Shown here piece by piece: positions 8,803-16,970 of a DNA stretch of 64,000 nt (position 1 is the first letter of the stretch; the number at the start of each line of letters is the position of its first letter). Position numbers and translations under genes: made by a program. The DNA comes from an uncultured Clostridium sp. (GTDB lineage Bacteria; Bacillota; Clostridia; TANB77; CAG-508): assembly GCA_948473335.1 (NCBI GenBank), contig CAOKXF010000006.1:62001-126000 (forward strand), read 5' to 3'. The notes under the pieces are model-generated. The model had not been told where the DNA came from. It ran no database searches and saw only the letters and a list, made by a program, of their open reading frames with translations.

Positions 8803-9489
8803 CTATTTTATATCAACTCCCCCAAATAAGCAGAATGTTTTTACATATATTGTTGGTACATTTTGTTTTTCCTTTTTGACTTTGTTATCTGTTCCACCAA
8901 ATATCGCTGTTGATTTTACTTGCACATTAACATTTTCTGGAACTATAATATCTATTCCTCCAAATACTGAAGTTGCATTTATTAATACATCTTCTGTTAT
9001 TTCTGCTTCTTTTAGTGTTAATTCTATCCCTCCAAATATTGAGTTTAGACTTGCTCCTGTAAAAGTTTTTCCTGCAAAATTCAAATCTTGACCTGAAAAT
9101 GTTGCATAATATTCTTCAAGTCCTTCTTTATTCAATTTTTGGTTCAATTCTTTTATTTTTTCATTTGCTTTTTCTCCTACTTTATCTTTTAGGATTATTC
9201 CTAATCCCATTAATACTAATATTAATGGAAATATTAGATTCGATACATTTTCTAATCTTATTATGTTTCTTACATTTAATAATATTAATACTCCTATTAT
9301 TAACCATATATAATTTCCTATCTTTCTAGGATTTTTTATTATTCCACATGCACTTGGTAATATTATAAATAGTGTCCACCATCCTCTAAAAAATATATTT
9401 ATATCTGTTACTCCCATAGCATTTAGTCCGAATATTATTCCTATAACAATTAGTAATATTCCCCATATTATATTTTCTCTGTTTTTCAT
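8803..9489 (-). CDS. LiaF-like transmembrane protein
   Basis: A 228-residue protein with four predicted membrane segments in the first 105 residues (LiaI-LiaF-like TM region). A soluble C-terminal domain follows with repeats IFGGIELTLKEAEI, VFGGIDIIVPENVNV, IFGGTDNKV and LFGGVDIK, the signature of the LiaF C-terminal, cell-wall-active antibiotic response domain. LiaF proteins inhibit LiaRS-type two-component systems in other Firmicutes, but no such pair is adjacent here, so a signalling partner is unknown. AAAAAGGAGG precedes the ATG. It is the first gene of a likely two-gene unit with the DUF4097 protein. Confidence 0.87.
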   Translation of the reverse strand: MKNRENIIWGILLIVIGIIFGLNAMGVTDINIFFRGWWTLFIILPSACGIIKNPRKIGNYIWLIIGVLILLNVRNIIRLENVSNLIFPLILVLMGLGIILKDKVGEKANEKIKELNQKLNKEGLEEYYATFSGQDLNFAGKTFTGASLNSIFGGIELTLKEAEITEDVLINATSVFGGIDIIVPENVNVQVKSTAIFGGTDNKVKKEKQNVPTIYVKTFCLFGGVDIK

Positions 9490-9633
9490 TTTTTCCTCCT
9501 TTTTCTAACATTTGAAGTATATCTTACTATACCTTTAATGTTTATTGTATTTATATTTTATCACAATATTTATATTTTGCAAATATTTTTATGTCTTTCT
9601 CCACATAATATAATAGATTTATTCACAAAATAC

Positions 9634-9662
9634 TTGAATTTTCCATAATATAATTATATAAT
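9634..9662 (+). promoter_or_regulatory. SigA-type promoter of murC
   Basis: TTGAAT (9634-9639), 17-base spacer, then TATAAT (9657-9662) on the plus strand. The predicted start near 9669 gives a leader of about 28 bases before the murC ATG at 9697. Confidence 0.7.
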
Positions 9663-9696
9663 TCGTATATTGAAAATAAGAAAAGGAAGTGCCATT

Positions 9697-11085
9697 ATGC
9701 CAAATATAGAGAGAATTCAAAAATATAAAAAAGTACATATGATAGGAATTGGTGGCGTTAGTATGAGTGGAATCGCTGAAATTTTACATCAATGGGGTTT
9801 TATAGTTACAGGAAGTAATAATGTTCAAACTCAGACTACAAATAAATTAAATACAAATGGAATTCAAGTTTTTATAGGTCATGACCCTAAAAATATAGAA
9901 AATGTCGATGTAGTTGTTTATACTGCTGCAATCAGTCAAGATAATGTTGAACTTGTTCATGCAAAGGAATTAGGTATTCCTACTATTGAACGTTCTGACT
10001 TTTTAGGAGAATTAACAAGATGTTATAATGATACTATTGCTATTTCTGGAACTCATGGTAAAACTACTACTACCTCTATGGTTGCTCTATGCTTCTTAGA
10101 AGCACTAAAAGAACCTAGTATTCAAGTTGGCGGATATTTACCAGAAATCTGTGGTAATTATATGGTTGGAAATAGTGAATATTTTATTATTGAATCTTGT
10201 GAATATGTAGAAAGTTTTTTAAAATTTAGTCCAAAAGCAGAAATCATCTTAAATATTGATAATGACCATTTAGATTATTTTAAAAATTTTGAAAATATTA
10301 AAAATGCTTTTATAAAATATGTTAAAATTCTGCCTGATGATGGTCTTTTAGTTGTAAATGGTGATGATGCTAATTGTTTAGATTTATTACAATATACAAA
10401 TGCTACTTGTATCACATATGGTATTACAAATAAAAATACTAATTTCTTTGCTGTTAATATTACTTTTGATGATAATGGTTATCCTGAATTTGATGTATAT
10501 CATAATAATGAATTTTATGAAAGGATTAAACTTTCAGTTCCTGGTATGCATAATGTTCTAAATTGCTTATCATGTATTGCTTTATGCGATTATTATGGTA
10601 TTTCAAAACAAGATATTAAAAATGCTGTTCTTAGCTTTAAAGGTGCATCTAGACGTTTTGAATTTAAGGGATTTGCTAATGGTGCTAGTGTTTATGATGA
10701 TTATGGTCATCATCCTACTGAAATTATAGCTACTGCTAAGGCTTTAATGAGTAAAAAATTCAATAAATCTTGGGTTGTTTTTCAACCTCATACTTATAGT
10801 AGAACACGAACTCTTCTTTCTGATTTTGCTAAGGCTTTACTTAATTTTGATAATGTTATAGTTCTTGATATTTATGCTGCTAGAGAATCTAATAGGTTTG
10901 TGGTATCTTCCGAAGATTTAGTTAATGAAATAAATATTTTTAATAAAAAGGCTATTTACATTCCTGATTTTAATGACTGCGTTAATTATCTAAAAGACAA
11001 TATTTCTAAAGATGATATTGTTTTGACATTAGGTGCTGGTACAGTTACTGATATTGGTCCTATGTTGTTAAAAGCGTGTAACTAA
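9697..11085 (+). CDS. murC: UDP-N-acetylmuramate--L-alanine ligase MurC
   Basis: The ligase adds L-alanine to UDP-MurNAc with ATP in cytoplasmic peptidoglycan precursor synthesis. The 462-residue protein shows the N-terminal Rossmann glycine loop HMIGIGGVSMSGIA (about 14-27), the ATP-binding GTHGKTTTT motif (118-126), the central-domain NIDNDHLDYF and the C-terminal YDDYGHHPTE and FQPHTYSRT motifs of MurC. ATG 9697 has AGGAAG seven bases upstream, better than the upstream TTG at 9670. It is one of few native plus-strand genes and uses T-ending codons (GGT, ACT, ATT), unlike the A-ending codons of minus-strand neighbours. It ends in a terminator shared with convergent spoIVB. Confidence 0.96.
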   Translation: MPNIERIQKYKKVHMIGIGGVSMSGIAEILHQWGFIVTGSNNVQTQTTNKLNTNGIQVFIGHDPKNIENVDVVVYTAAISQDNVELVHAKELGIPTIERSDFLGELTRCYNDTIAISGTHGKTTTTSMVALCFLEALKEPSIQVGGYLPEICGNYMVGNSEYFIIESCEYVESFLKFSPKAEIILNIDNDHLDYFKNFENIKNAFIKYVKILPDDGLLVVNGDDANCLDLLQYTNATCITYGITNKNTNFFAVNITFDDNGYPEFDVYHNNEFYERIKLSVPGMHNVLNCLSCIALCDYYGISKQDIKNAVLSFKGASRRFEFKGFANGASVYDDYGHHPTEIIATAKALMSKKFNKSWVVFQPHTYSRTRTLLSDFAKALLNFDNVIVLDIYAARESNRFVVSSEDLVNEINIFNKKAIYIPDFNDCVNYLKDNISKDDIVLTLGAGTVTDIGPMLLKACN

Positions 11086-11107
11086 ATACACGCTTTTAAT
11101 TTTATTT
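11071..11107 (+). terminator. Terminator between murC and spoIVB
   Basis: AAAGCGTGTA (11071-11080) pairs with TACACGCTTT (11087-11096) across a 6-base loop that includes the murC stop codon. It is followed by TAATTTTATTTTTTT on the plus strand. It could also serve the convergent spoIVB transcript. Confidence 0.85.
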
Positions 11108-11109
11108 TT

Positions 11110-12372
11110 TTAATATCCTAAATTATTTAATTGTTTTATTAATATATCTCCAAACACTGCATATCCTTGTGTTGAATCATTTACTAATACATGCGTTACT
11201 GCACCACAAAATTTTCCATTTTGCATTATTGGACTTCCACTCATTCCTTGAATTATCCCTCCTGTTTTTTCTAGTAGCTCTTTATCTATTACTTTTATTA
11301 ACATACTTTTGTTGTCGTAATTATTATTTTTATATATTTTTTCTATCTCAATTTCATACTCTTTCGCTTCTTGGCTATTGTCTATGCTACAAAGGATTGT
11401 TGCTTTTCCTGTTTTGATTTCATCTCTTAATGCTACTTCCATCTCTTTACTATTATTATGTTTTAAATTTTGTAAATTTTTTACTGTTCCATATATCCCA
11501 AAACCTGTGTTTTTGTATATTGTTCCTATATTTTGTTGTTTTTCAACTGTTCCTTGTATTTTACCTGGTTCACCATTTTTGCCTTTTATTACGGATAATA
11601 CTTTTGTTGTTACTAACTCTCCTGTTGATATATTTATTAATTCACTTGTATCTATATCTGTTATTCCATGTCCTAATGCTATAAAGGCATTATTTTTAGG
11701 TTCATATAATGTAATTGTTCCTATCCCAGCTGCACTATCTCTAACCCATAATCCTAATTTATATCCTTCATTTGATTCTACTGGTGTTATACTACATTCT
11801 TTGCTTTCTCCATTTTTATTATATGTTACTTGTACTGAATTTCCTTTTGATTCATTTACATTTTTTACTAGTTCTGTCGTACTGTTTATTTTGTTTGAGT
11901 TTATTGCTGTAATTATATCTCCTTCTTCTATTCCTGAATTAATATATGGTTTATATTTATTATTGTCTTTTCCTTCTATTTCTGACATTCCTACTACTAA
12001 TACTCCTTCTGTATATAGCTTTATTCCTGCTAGCTCTCCTATTGGTATTACATTTGTTTTTTCTATTACATTTATGTTTATATCTTTTATTTTGAATTTG
12101 TCAAATAAACTTACCTCTATTGTATTTTTTCCTTTTTGACTAAATTCTGCAGTTTCTTTTAGCACACTTGACGTTAATATTGCATCTTGTTCTTTATTTT
12201 CTATATTTATTTTGATTCCAAATATTGTTTGTATTTCAAAATTCTCTCCTTCAAATACTGTTACTACTTCTGGTATGTTATCTATTACTATTACATAGAT
12301 ATATATTGTTATTATCATTAGTAATGCTATTAATTTTTTTATGTTTCTTTTGATAAAATTCTTTATTTTCAT
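11110..12372 (-). CDS. spoIVB: SpoIVB peptidase (PDZ serine protease, S55 family)
   Basis: SpoIVB is made in the forespore, crosses into the intermembrane space and cleaves SpoIVFA to trigger pro-sigma-K processing. The 420-residue protein has one N-terminal membrane segment (about 12-31), a PDZ domain (about 110-195) and the S55 peptidase domain. The catalytic triad is visible as His in IALGHGITD (about 235), Asp in IKVIDKELL (about 363) and Ser in GMSGSPIM (about 378), nearly identical in position to Bacillus subtilis. The substrate SpoIVFA is not in this window. Its ribosome binding site (AAGGGTGA) lies inside a hairpin ending in TTTTT, three bases before the ATG. Confidence 0.94.
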   Translation of the reverse strand: MKIKNFIKRNIKKLIALLMIITIYIYVIVIDNIPEVVTVFEGENFEIQTIFGIKINIENKEQDAILTSSVLKETAEFSQKGKNTIEVSLFDKFKIKDININVIEKTNVIPIGELAGIKLYTEGVLVVGMSEIEGKDNNKYKPYINSGIEEGDIITAINSNKINSTTELVKNVNESKGNSVQVTYNKNGESKECSITPVESNEGYKLGLWVRDSAAGIGTITLYEPKNNAFIALGHGITDIDTSELINISTGELVTTKVLSVIKGKNGEPGKIQGTVEKQQNIGTIYKNTGFGIYGTVKNLQNLKHNNSKEMEVALRDEIKTGKATILCSIDNSQEAKEYEIEIEKIYKNNNYDNKSMLIKVIDKELLEKTGGIIQGMSGSPIMQNGKFCGAVTHVLVNDSTQGYAVFGDILIKQLNNLGY

Positions 12373-12375
12373 ACT

Positions 12376-12409
12376 AAAAAGGTCACCCTTATTAGGATAA
12401 CCTTTTTTT
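12376..12409 (-). promoter_or_regulatory. Hairpin with T-tract overlapping the spoIVB ribosome binding site
   Basis: On the minus strand AAAAAAAGGTTATCC is followed by a TAATAA loop and GGGTGACCTTTTT. The eight-pair stem includes two G-U pairs, and the flanking A and T runs extend it. It looks like an intrinsic terminator, yet its 3' arm carries the AAGGGTGA that would serve spoIVB. It may act as terminator for upstream read-through, translational block, or both. Confidence 0.6.
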
Positions 12410-12426
12410 ATGTTTTTAGTCTCTTT

Positions 12427-12507
12427 TTATTGTACATATGTTAATTTTGCATATCCATTTCCATTATTTATACCTGCTTGATTTACTGGAGAACTTGCGA
12501 TGCTATT
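12427..12507 (-). pseudogene. Remnant of a glycine-rich protein C-terminus
   Basis: A short minus-strand open stretch after a stop codon encodes ASSPVNQAGINNGNGYAKLT and then YVQ-stop. The GNGYAK(L/I)T ending is typical of the C-terminus of glycine-rich secreted proteins of Firmicutes. There is no start codon or ribosome binding site, so I read it as a gene remnant between the Tad-like operon and spoIVB. Confidence 0.4.
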
Positions 12508-12521
12508 TATTTAGTATTAAA

Positions 12522-14198
12522 TTATCCACCAACATTCACAATTTGAAAATCTTCTATTTTAATATTATTTAATCGACTTGACCATCTTTCTCTTCCTAAT
12601 GCTGTATAATATGCTTTTTTCAAAAGAGTCGTTTGTGTATTTACACTTAATTTATTTAAATATTCGTATATATTATCATATTTAAAATCATAATTTACAC
12701 GTGTTTGATTTACTACACAGTCATAACATGATAGTTCTCTTTTTGGATAATAATATATCTTCTCATCATTTGAACCATTTACTGAAGTTGTTTGAAAGTC
12801 TAAATCTAATACTCCTCTTGAATATGATGATTTATCACCATATTCTCCTAATGTTTTATATTCCAATAAATACTTATCTTCTGCTCTATGATAATGTCCA
12901 TCACTTCCAACTATATATATATCTTGCTCTCTTACTACTTCTTCTGTTTCAGTATTTAATACTACTGAATATCCATTATAGATTTTTCCACCTAAATTTA
13001 ATCCCTGTAAAAAACTTACCACAGATACATTATTAGCTAGCATGTCCCAGTCTGTTTCCTTTAAATTCGGCATTTGATAGTTATATGCTACATTTTTTGT
13101 ATATTTATTGAAGTTCGCTATTGCCATAGATAAATTACTTTCTATTGTATATCTTATTATTGCTTTTCTATGTTGATTAAAATTAGATGTTGAATATTCT
13201 AATGGTGTTTTATCTTTTACATCATCTTGCTTAAAAATATGTTTGTTCGCATTTGTTGCAAATTTTATTTGATTTCCTTCCATATCATATGCATGTGTTA
13301 CTTGTAAATCTTTTAAATTATATGTATTTAATACTCTATTTGTAAATTCATATGCTTCTTTATAATACATTAATGCGCTTGTATTGTTTTTTATCAATTT
13401 TACATATTTGTTATATAAAGTTTCATTTGTTTTTAATGATATTTGTTCATGTATGTTTCCATTTAATATATAAAATATTCTATTTTTTGTTTCATCTAAA
13501 TAATATTTTGTACCTTTTATTTTTATATATTGATACTTCGTATTGCCTATATATTCTTCTAATGCCGTTTCTGCTTCCATAACTATTCCATTATATTTAT
13601 ACATTCCATCTCCAAATGGTTCTATATTACTTATAATGTATCCTGCATCATTTATATATTTTCCACCTATTATCCCTTTAATTGTAATATAATTGTCAAG
13701 TGAATAAGTTATTACAAAATCATCACTTGCTCTTTTATATCTACAACTATAATATATATATGGTTTTAATCCATATTGTATATTTTCTGTTTCTGTTTGG
13801 TCTACAACTACTCCATTATCTGTTGTTGTCGCTACATTACTATATGGTGAATATATATAATACCCATCATACATCGTATATACAATTGCTGGTATGTATT
13901 CCTTTAATTCATCTTTTGAATATCCTTGTAACCCAAAATTAGATGATAATGAATTGAAAAACGCAGTTACTGACGCTTCTATATCTTTAATCTTAGAATC
14001 AGCTAAAGTTGATTCTGTATTATTTTTTGTATTTAGTTGAAATGCTTGTAATGCATCATATGTTGCTTGTTGTAATTTGGTATCATATAAACTTTGTAAT
14101 GATAATGTCTCTAATTGCGTTTTTGTATATAATGATAAAGCAAATGATATTGGTAATATTATGATTATAAATATTATTCCTAACGTTTGTATTTTCAT
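12522..14198 (-). CDS. Large membrane-anchored protein of the Tad-like operon
   Basis: A 558-residue protein with an N-terminal hydrophobic segment (residues 4-27, beginning MKIQTLGIIFIIIILPI) followed by a helix, then a long extracytoplasmic part rich in Tyr, Asn and Thr. Stretches such as IPAIVYTMYDGYYIYSPYSN are distinctive, but I recognise no named domain. Being last in the pilin-like gene series, it could be a tip, adhesin or TadG/TadE-like minor component; this is inference. The start at 14198 was chosen because AAAGGA is 12 bases upstream. The upstream ATG abuts the Shine-Dalgarno sequence. A long hairpin lies just 5' of the gene. The stop is followed by the glycine-rich remnant. Confidence 0.8.
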   Translation of the reverse strand: MKIQTLGIIFIIIILPISFALSLYTKTQLETLSLQSLYDTKLQQATYDALQAFQLNTKNNTESTLADSKIKDIEASVTAFFNSLSSNFGLQGYSKDELKEYIPAIVYTMYDGYYIYSPYSNVATTTDNGVVVDQTETENIQYGLKPYIYYSCRYKRASDDFVITYSLDNYITIKGIIGGKYINDAGYIISNIEPFGDGMYKYNGIVMEAETALEEYIGNTKYQYIKIKGTKYYLDETKNRIFYILNGNIHEQISLKTNETLYNKYVKLIKNNTSALMYYKEAYEFTNRVLNTYNLKDLQVTHAYDMEGNQIKFATNANKHIFKQDDVKDKTPLEYSTSNFNQHRKAIIRYTIESNLSMAIANFNKYTKNVAYNYQMPNLKETDWDMLANNVSVVSFLQGLNLGGKIYNGYSVVLNTETEEVVREQDIYIVGSDGHYHRAEDKYLLEYKTLGEYGDKSSYSRGVLDLDFQTTSVNGSNDEKIYYYPKRELSCYDCVVNQTRVNYDFKYDNIYEYLNKLSVNTQTTLLKKAYYTALGRERWSSRLNNIKIEDFQIVNVGG

Positions 14199-14224
14199 AG
14201 TTTTATCCATTCCTTTCAAAATGA

Positions 14225-14289
14225 ACTGTTCTAAAATGGAATCTTAACTAAAAACCAATTAAGAATTTAACATTCCATTTTAGAACAGT
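14225..14289 (-). promoter_or_regulatory. Long hairpin between two operon genes
   Basis: Perfect 18-base arms (14225-14242 and 14272-14289) with an inner CTTAA/TTAAG helix. It lies 18 bases after the stop of the 176-residue gene and just before the AAAGGA of the 558-residue gene. There is no T-run on the minus strand, so it is more likely an RNA stability or processing element than a terminator. Confidence 0.6.
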
Positions 14290-14307
14290 CCCATCATATA
14301 CTTTATA

Positions 14308-14838
14308 TTATTTTCCATCTACAGTTACCATTGCTGAACTACTTGCATAATTTACATATGTATCATTTCCACTTACTTTATACCATAAATTTCTGAATGT
14401 TTGTGCAAGTGTCGGACTTACATTTTTTAGTTTAACTGTTACTATATCTCCTTCTTTTAAGTAATAAGCTTTAGGTCCATTTGCTTTGGTTAATTGTTCT
14501 AATATTGATGTTGTGTATACTGAATAATATACATTTTCTCCTATCTTTTTTGTTCCAACTGATTGTGATGCTTTTTTTGCTGGATTCTCATCTAGTATTT
14601 GAAATTCCATTTGAATATCATATACTTCAGACGTTGTAACCTTTGCAACAAAGCTTTCATATTCATCTTGTGTTATTTTACCTGTTTTAGCCATTTGTAA
14701 TACAAGTTCATCTGTTGCTGTTTGTATTGATAATTGTGATATGTCATCATTTCTATCTGCTAATGTCATTAGTGGAAATATAAACATTAAAATAGCTGCT
14801 AAAAATATTGCTATTATTGTTACTAATGTATCATTCAT
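14308..14838 (-). CDS. Pilin-like membrane-anchored protein of the Tad-like operon (MNDT type)
   Basis: A 176-residue protein beginning MNDTLVTIIAIFLAAILMFI. The single membrane helix covers residues 5-25, followed by a mostly polar domain (LADRNDDISQLSIQTATDEL, then VLQMAKTGKITQDEYESFV). No signal peptidase or classical prepilin cleavage site with Glu at +5 is visible. The N-terminal topology matches its four MENAT neighbours, so a pseudopilin-like role is inferred. The ribosome binding site AAAAGGAGG is good. I know of no named domain for it; related proteins are likely confined to similar clostridial loci. Confidence 0.75.
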   Translation of the reverse strand: MNDTLVTIIAIFLAAILMFIFPLMTLADRNDDISQLSIQTATDELVLQMAKTGKITQDEYESFVAKVTTSEVYDIQMEFQILDENPAKKASQSVGTKKIGENVYYSVYTTSILEQLTKANGPKAYYLKEGDIVTVKLKNVSPTLAQTFRNLWYKVSGNDTYVNYASSSAMVTVDGK

Positions 14839-14887
14839 TTTTATTCCTCCTTTTTGATGAATATTTAATATTTGTTTTTTTCTTTGT

Positions 14888-15460
14888 TTAATTTTGTACT
14901 ATGTATATTATTATTCTTTTCTTCGTTTTATTTACATCTGCTATATCTGATGTTTCTTCTTCATCATTTTGATAGTATTCTCCTAGTTTTTCAGTAAATT
15001 TTTTATTTGATAAATATTTATAAAATTGATTATTATTTGCTGATAATATTCCATTTACATATTCTTCTTCTAATCCTGGTGCAATTACTTGTCGTGCTAA
15101 ATCAATATAATATACTTTCTCTTTTGTGTTTTTGTCTTCATCAAATTGTAGTCCGCATTTTGCAGAGCTATCTATTCCATAAAAGTAAATTTTGAAATTC
15201 TCTTTATATGCTCTATACATTGTAGATATTACTGTATCAACACCTACTGTTCTTGTTCCTCCATCTGCTATATCAAAATTTATATAGTTTAGATAATTTC
15301 CTTTTTGATCTGTTACAAATGATCTTTCTTCATCTGCACTTTCTGCAATTGAATTTATTGCTAATCTTGCTTGAGTAATTCCAAAGATACTAATGGAAAG
15401 CGCCAATACAAATATTAATACAGCAAATGCCATCTTTAATGCGTCTGTAGCGTTCTCCAT
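14888..15460 (-). CDS. MENAT-type pilin-like protein 1 (190 aa)
   Basis: Begins MENATDALKMAFAVLIFVLA: the MENAT start shared with three other genes of the operon, then a membrane helix (about 8-30). The extracytoplasmic part contains GVDTVISTMYRAYKEN, which resembles the G-x-D/E-hydrophobic-INKA-x-x-x-N motif in the sister proteins, and YYIDLARQVIAPGLEEEY. It is larger than the shortest member and ends in a basic KKRIIIYIVQN tail. Likely a surface-exposed subunit anchored by its N-terminal helix; assembly into a pilus is inference. Start supported by AAAAGGAG upstream. Confidence 0.75.
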   Translation of the reverse strand: MENATDALKMAFAVLIFVLALSISIFGITQARLAINSIAESADEERSFVTDQKGNYLNYINFDIADGGTRTVGVDTVISTMYRAYKENFKIYFYGIDSSAKCGLQFDEDKNTKEKVYYIDLARQVIAPGLEEEYVNGILSANNNQFYKYLSNKKFTEKLGEYYQNDEEETSDIADVNKTKKRIIIYIVQN

Positions 15461-15498
15461 TATATATCACTCCTTTTACTTTAAATTTAGACTTCATA

Positions 15499-15903
15499 TT
15501 ATTTATTATTTAATGTTACACTAATAGTTGTTATGTATCCTGCAGGTCCTATTGTACATGTTACTGTATATGTTTTTCCTGTATCAGCCATTGTTGCTGG
15601 TAAGGCTGTAGCTGCTGCTGCTAAAGTTATATCTCCTGTAACACTAACTTTTTTTCCTGCATCTGTATTCACTGTATTATGTGATAAAACAGTTCTTAAC
15701 ATTGCATTTACTTTTGATCCTGATATTGTTTTTCCTTGAAATGCTTGAAACTTTTCATTAAATGATGCTATTTCTGCTTCATTTAAATTTGCATCTTGTA
15801 TTGTTCCTGATGCCATTCTAAATACTATTAGCCCTATTGATATAACTAATATAGATATTAATACTGCTGCTGCTATTAATAACGCTTTTGTTGCGTTCTC
15901 CAT
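15499..15903 (-). CDS. MENAT-type pilin-like protein 2 (134 aa), possible major subunit
   Basis: The shortest MENAT protein, beginning MENATKALLIAAAVLISILV, with a membrane helix over residues 6-28. A helix-like stretch ending in the FNEKFQAFQGK motif follows, then SGSKVNAMLRTVLSHN, and a C-terminal beta-rich part (YTVTCTIGPAGYITTISVTL). It is Ala/Thr/Gly-rich in the middle and has few Lys residues, which sets it apart from its sisters and fits an abundant structural subunit. That role is inference. AAAAGGAGGAGA lies before the ATG. There is no Cys pair and no LPXTG motif. Confidence 0.78.
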   Translation of the reverse strand: MENATKALLIAAAVLISILVISIGLIVFRMASGTIQDANLNEAEIASFNEKFQAFQGKTISGSKVNAMLRTVLSHNTVNTDAGKKVSVTGDITLAAAATALPATMADTGKTYTVTCTIGPAGYITTISVTLNNK

Positions 15904-15980
15904 AATATCTCCTCCTTTTAACTTTTACTTTTGTTATTTATATTTATTAAATTGATAATTTTATTATCAAAATTTATTAA

Positions 15981-16415
15981 CTATGTTTCTTCTATTTGTT
16001 CAAAATATAAATACCTTATCTTTTCAGTCTTTTTGTGGTATTCTATATTAGTACATTTGAATTTTATTGTACCATAATATTGAACAAATTTTGATATTCC
16101 TCCATTGTAAAAATCTTCCATTGTATATACTTTGTCTGTATCTGTAATCTTTATATCTATCTTTATTGAATTTTCTTCATTTTCTCGGAATTTATTTTGA
16201 GTATCTTTTTCTATTTTATTTCTTGTATTCTCATCTATAGCTTTATTGATTACTGTTGTTAAGTCTATTCCATATACTTCTTTTTGATAATATTTTTCAA
16301 ATTCTAAATTTGATTTTTGTATCTCTTTATATTCTGATTTATATCCTGTATAATTAAACCATATGATTGATAGTATAACTATTACAATACTAAATAAAAT
16401 TAAAAATTTCTTCAT
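15981..16415 (-). CDS. Small membrane-anchored protein of the Tad-like operon (144 aa)
   Basis: Begins MKKFLILFSIVIVILSIIWF, with a membrane helix over residues 3-20. It lacks MENAT but keeps the shared downstream motif: FEKYYQKEVYGIDLTTVINK, then AIDEN. A Lys/Glu-rich beta domain follows, ending KIRYLYFEQIEET. Probably a divergent pilin-like or assembly subunit. The ribosome binding site (AAGGTAGAT) is weaker than in the neighbours, suggesting lower expression. Gaps of about 77 and 96 bases separate it from adjacent genes, with no terminator seen. Confidence 0.75.
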   Translation of the reverse strand: MKKFLILFSIVIVILSIIWFNYTGYKSEYKEIQKSNLEFEKYYQKEVYGIDLTTVINKAIDENTRNKIEKDTQNKFRENEENSIKIDIKITDTDKVYTMEDFYNGGISKFVQYYGTIKFKCTNIEYHKKTEKIRYLYFEQIEET

Positions 16416-16511
16416 ATATCTACCTTATATTATAGCATTTATCTACATTTTTTGCAACAAGTTGTTACACATTTCTTGCTATTCTATCTATTAACATTTT
16501 ACACAGACTAG

Positions 16512-16961
16512 CTATTCAAATACGACTTTATATACTCTTGCTGTTACTGGACTTATTGTTACTGTACATTTTATATTTGTTACATTTATATACTTGTTTA
16601 GCAATTCTGTCAAGTTTTTGTCAAATATTGGTTTTGCAGACGATTCTCTTTTAAAAAATACATCCACATAGTAACTATTTTCATCAGCTTTTGTTGTTGT
16701 CATATTATAACCATCAAATGATTGATTTACTTCTAATGCCTTATTTTTAGCTGTTATTACATCTTGAATTGTCAAATCTGTTTTTTTATCATATTGTAAA
16801 AATTGCTCATTAAATTGTCTTACTACCTTTTCATCAATTTGTTTTTGAGCATCTGCTGCAAATCCCCCCAATGACATATATAAACTTACTCCTAAACTTA
16901 GTATTAGTATTCCTACTAATACTCCTGCTGCTATAAATAATGCGTTTGTTGCATTTTCCAT
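16512..16961 (-). CDS. MENAT-type pilin-like protein 3 (149 aa)
   Basis: Begins MENATNALFIAAGVLVGILI, with a membrane helix over residues 7-30, then GGFAADAQKQIDEKVVRQ and FNEQFLQYDKKTDLTIQDVI. The latter matches the FNxxFxxY...K...INKA-type motif of the sisters (here TAKNKALEVN). The C-terminal domain ends in beta-rich CTVTISPVTARVYKVVFE, much like the end of the 134-residue protein and the 258-residue protein. It lies only nine bases from the next MENAT gene upstream, so the two are translationally close. Function inferred from context. Confidence 0.78.
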   Translation of the reverse strand: MENATNALFIAAGVLVGILILSLGVSLYMSLGGFAADAQKQIDEKVVRQFNEQFLQYDKKTDLTIQDVITAKNKALEVNQSFDGYNMTTTKADENSYYVDVFFKRESSAKPIFDKNLTELLNKYINVTNIKCTVTISPVTARVYKVVFE

Positions 16962-16970
16962 CGCTTTCTC

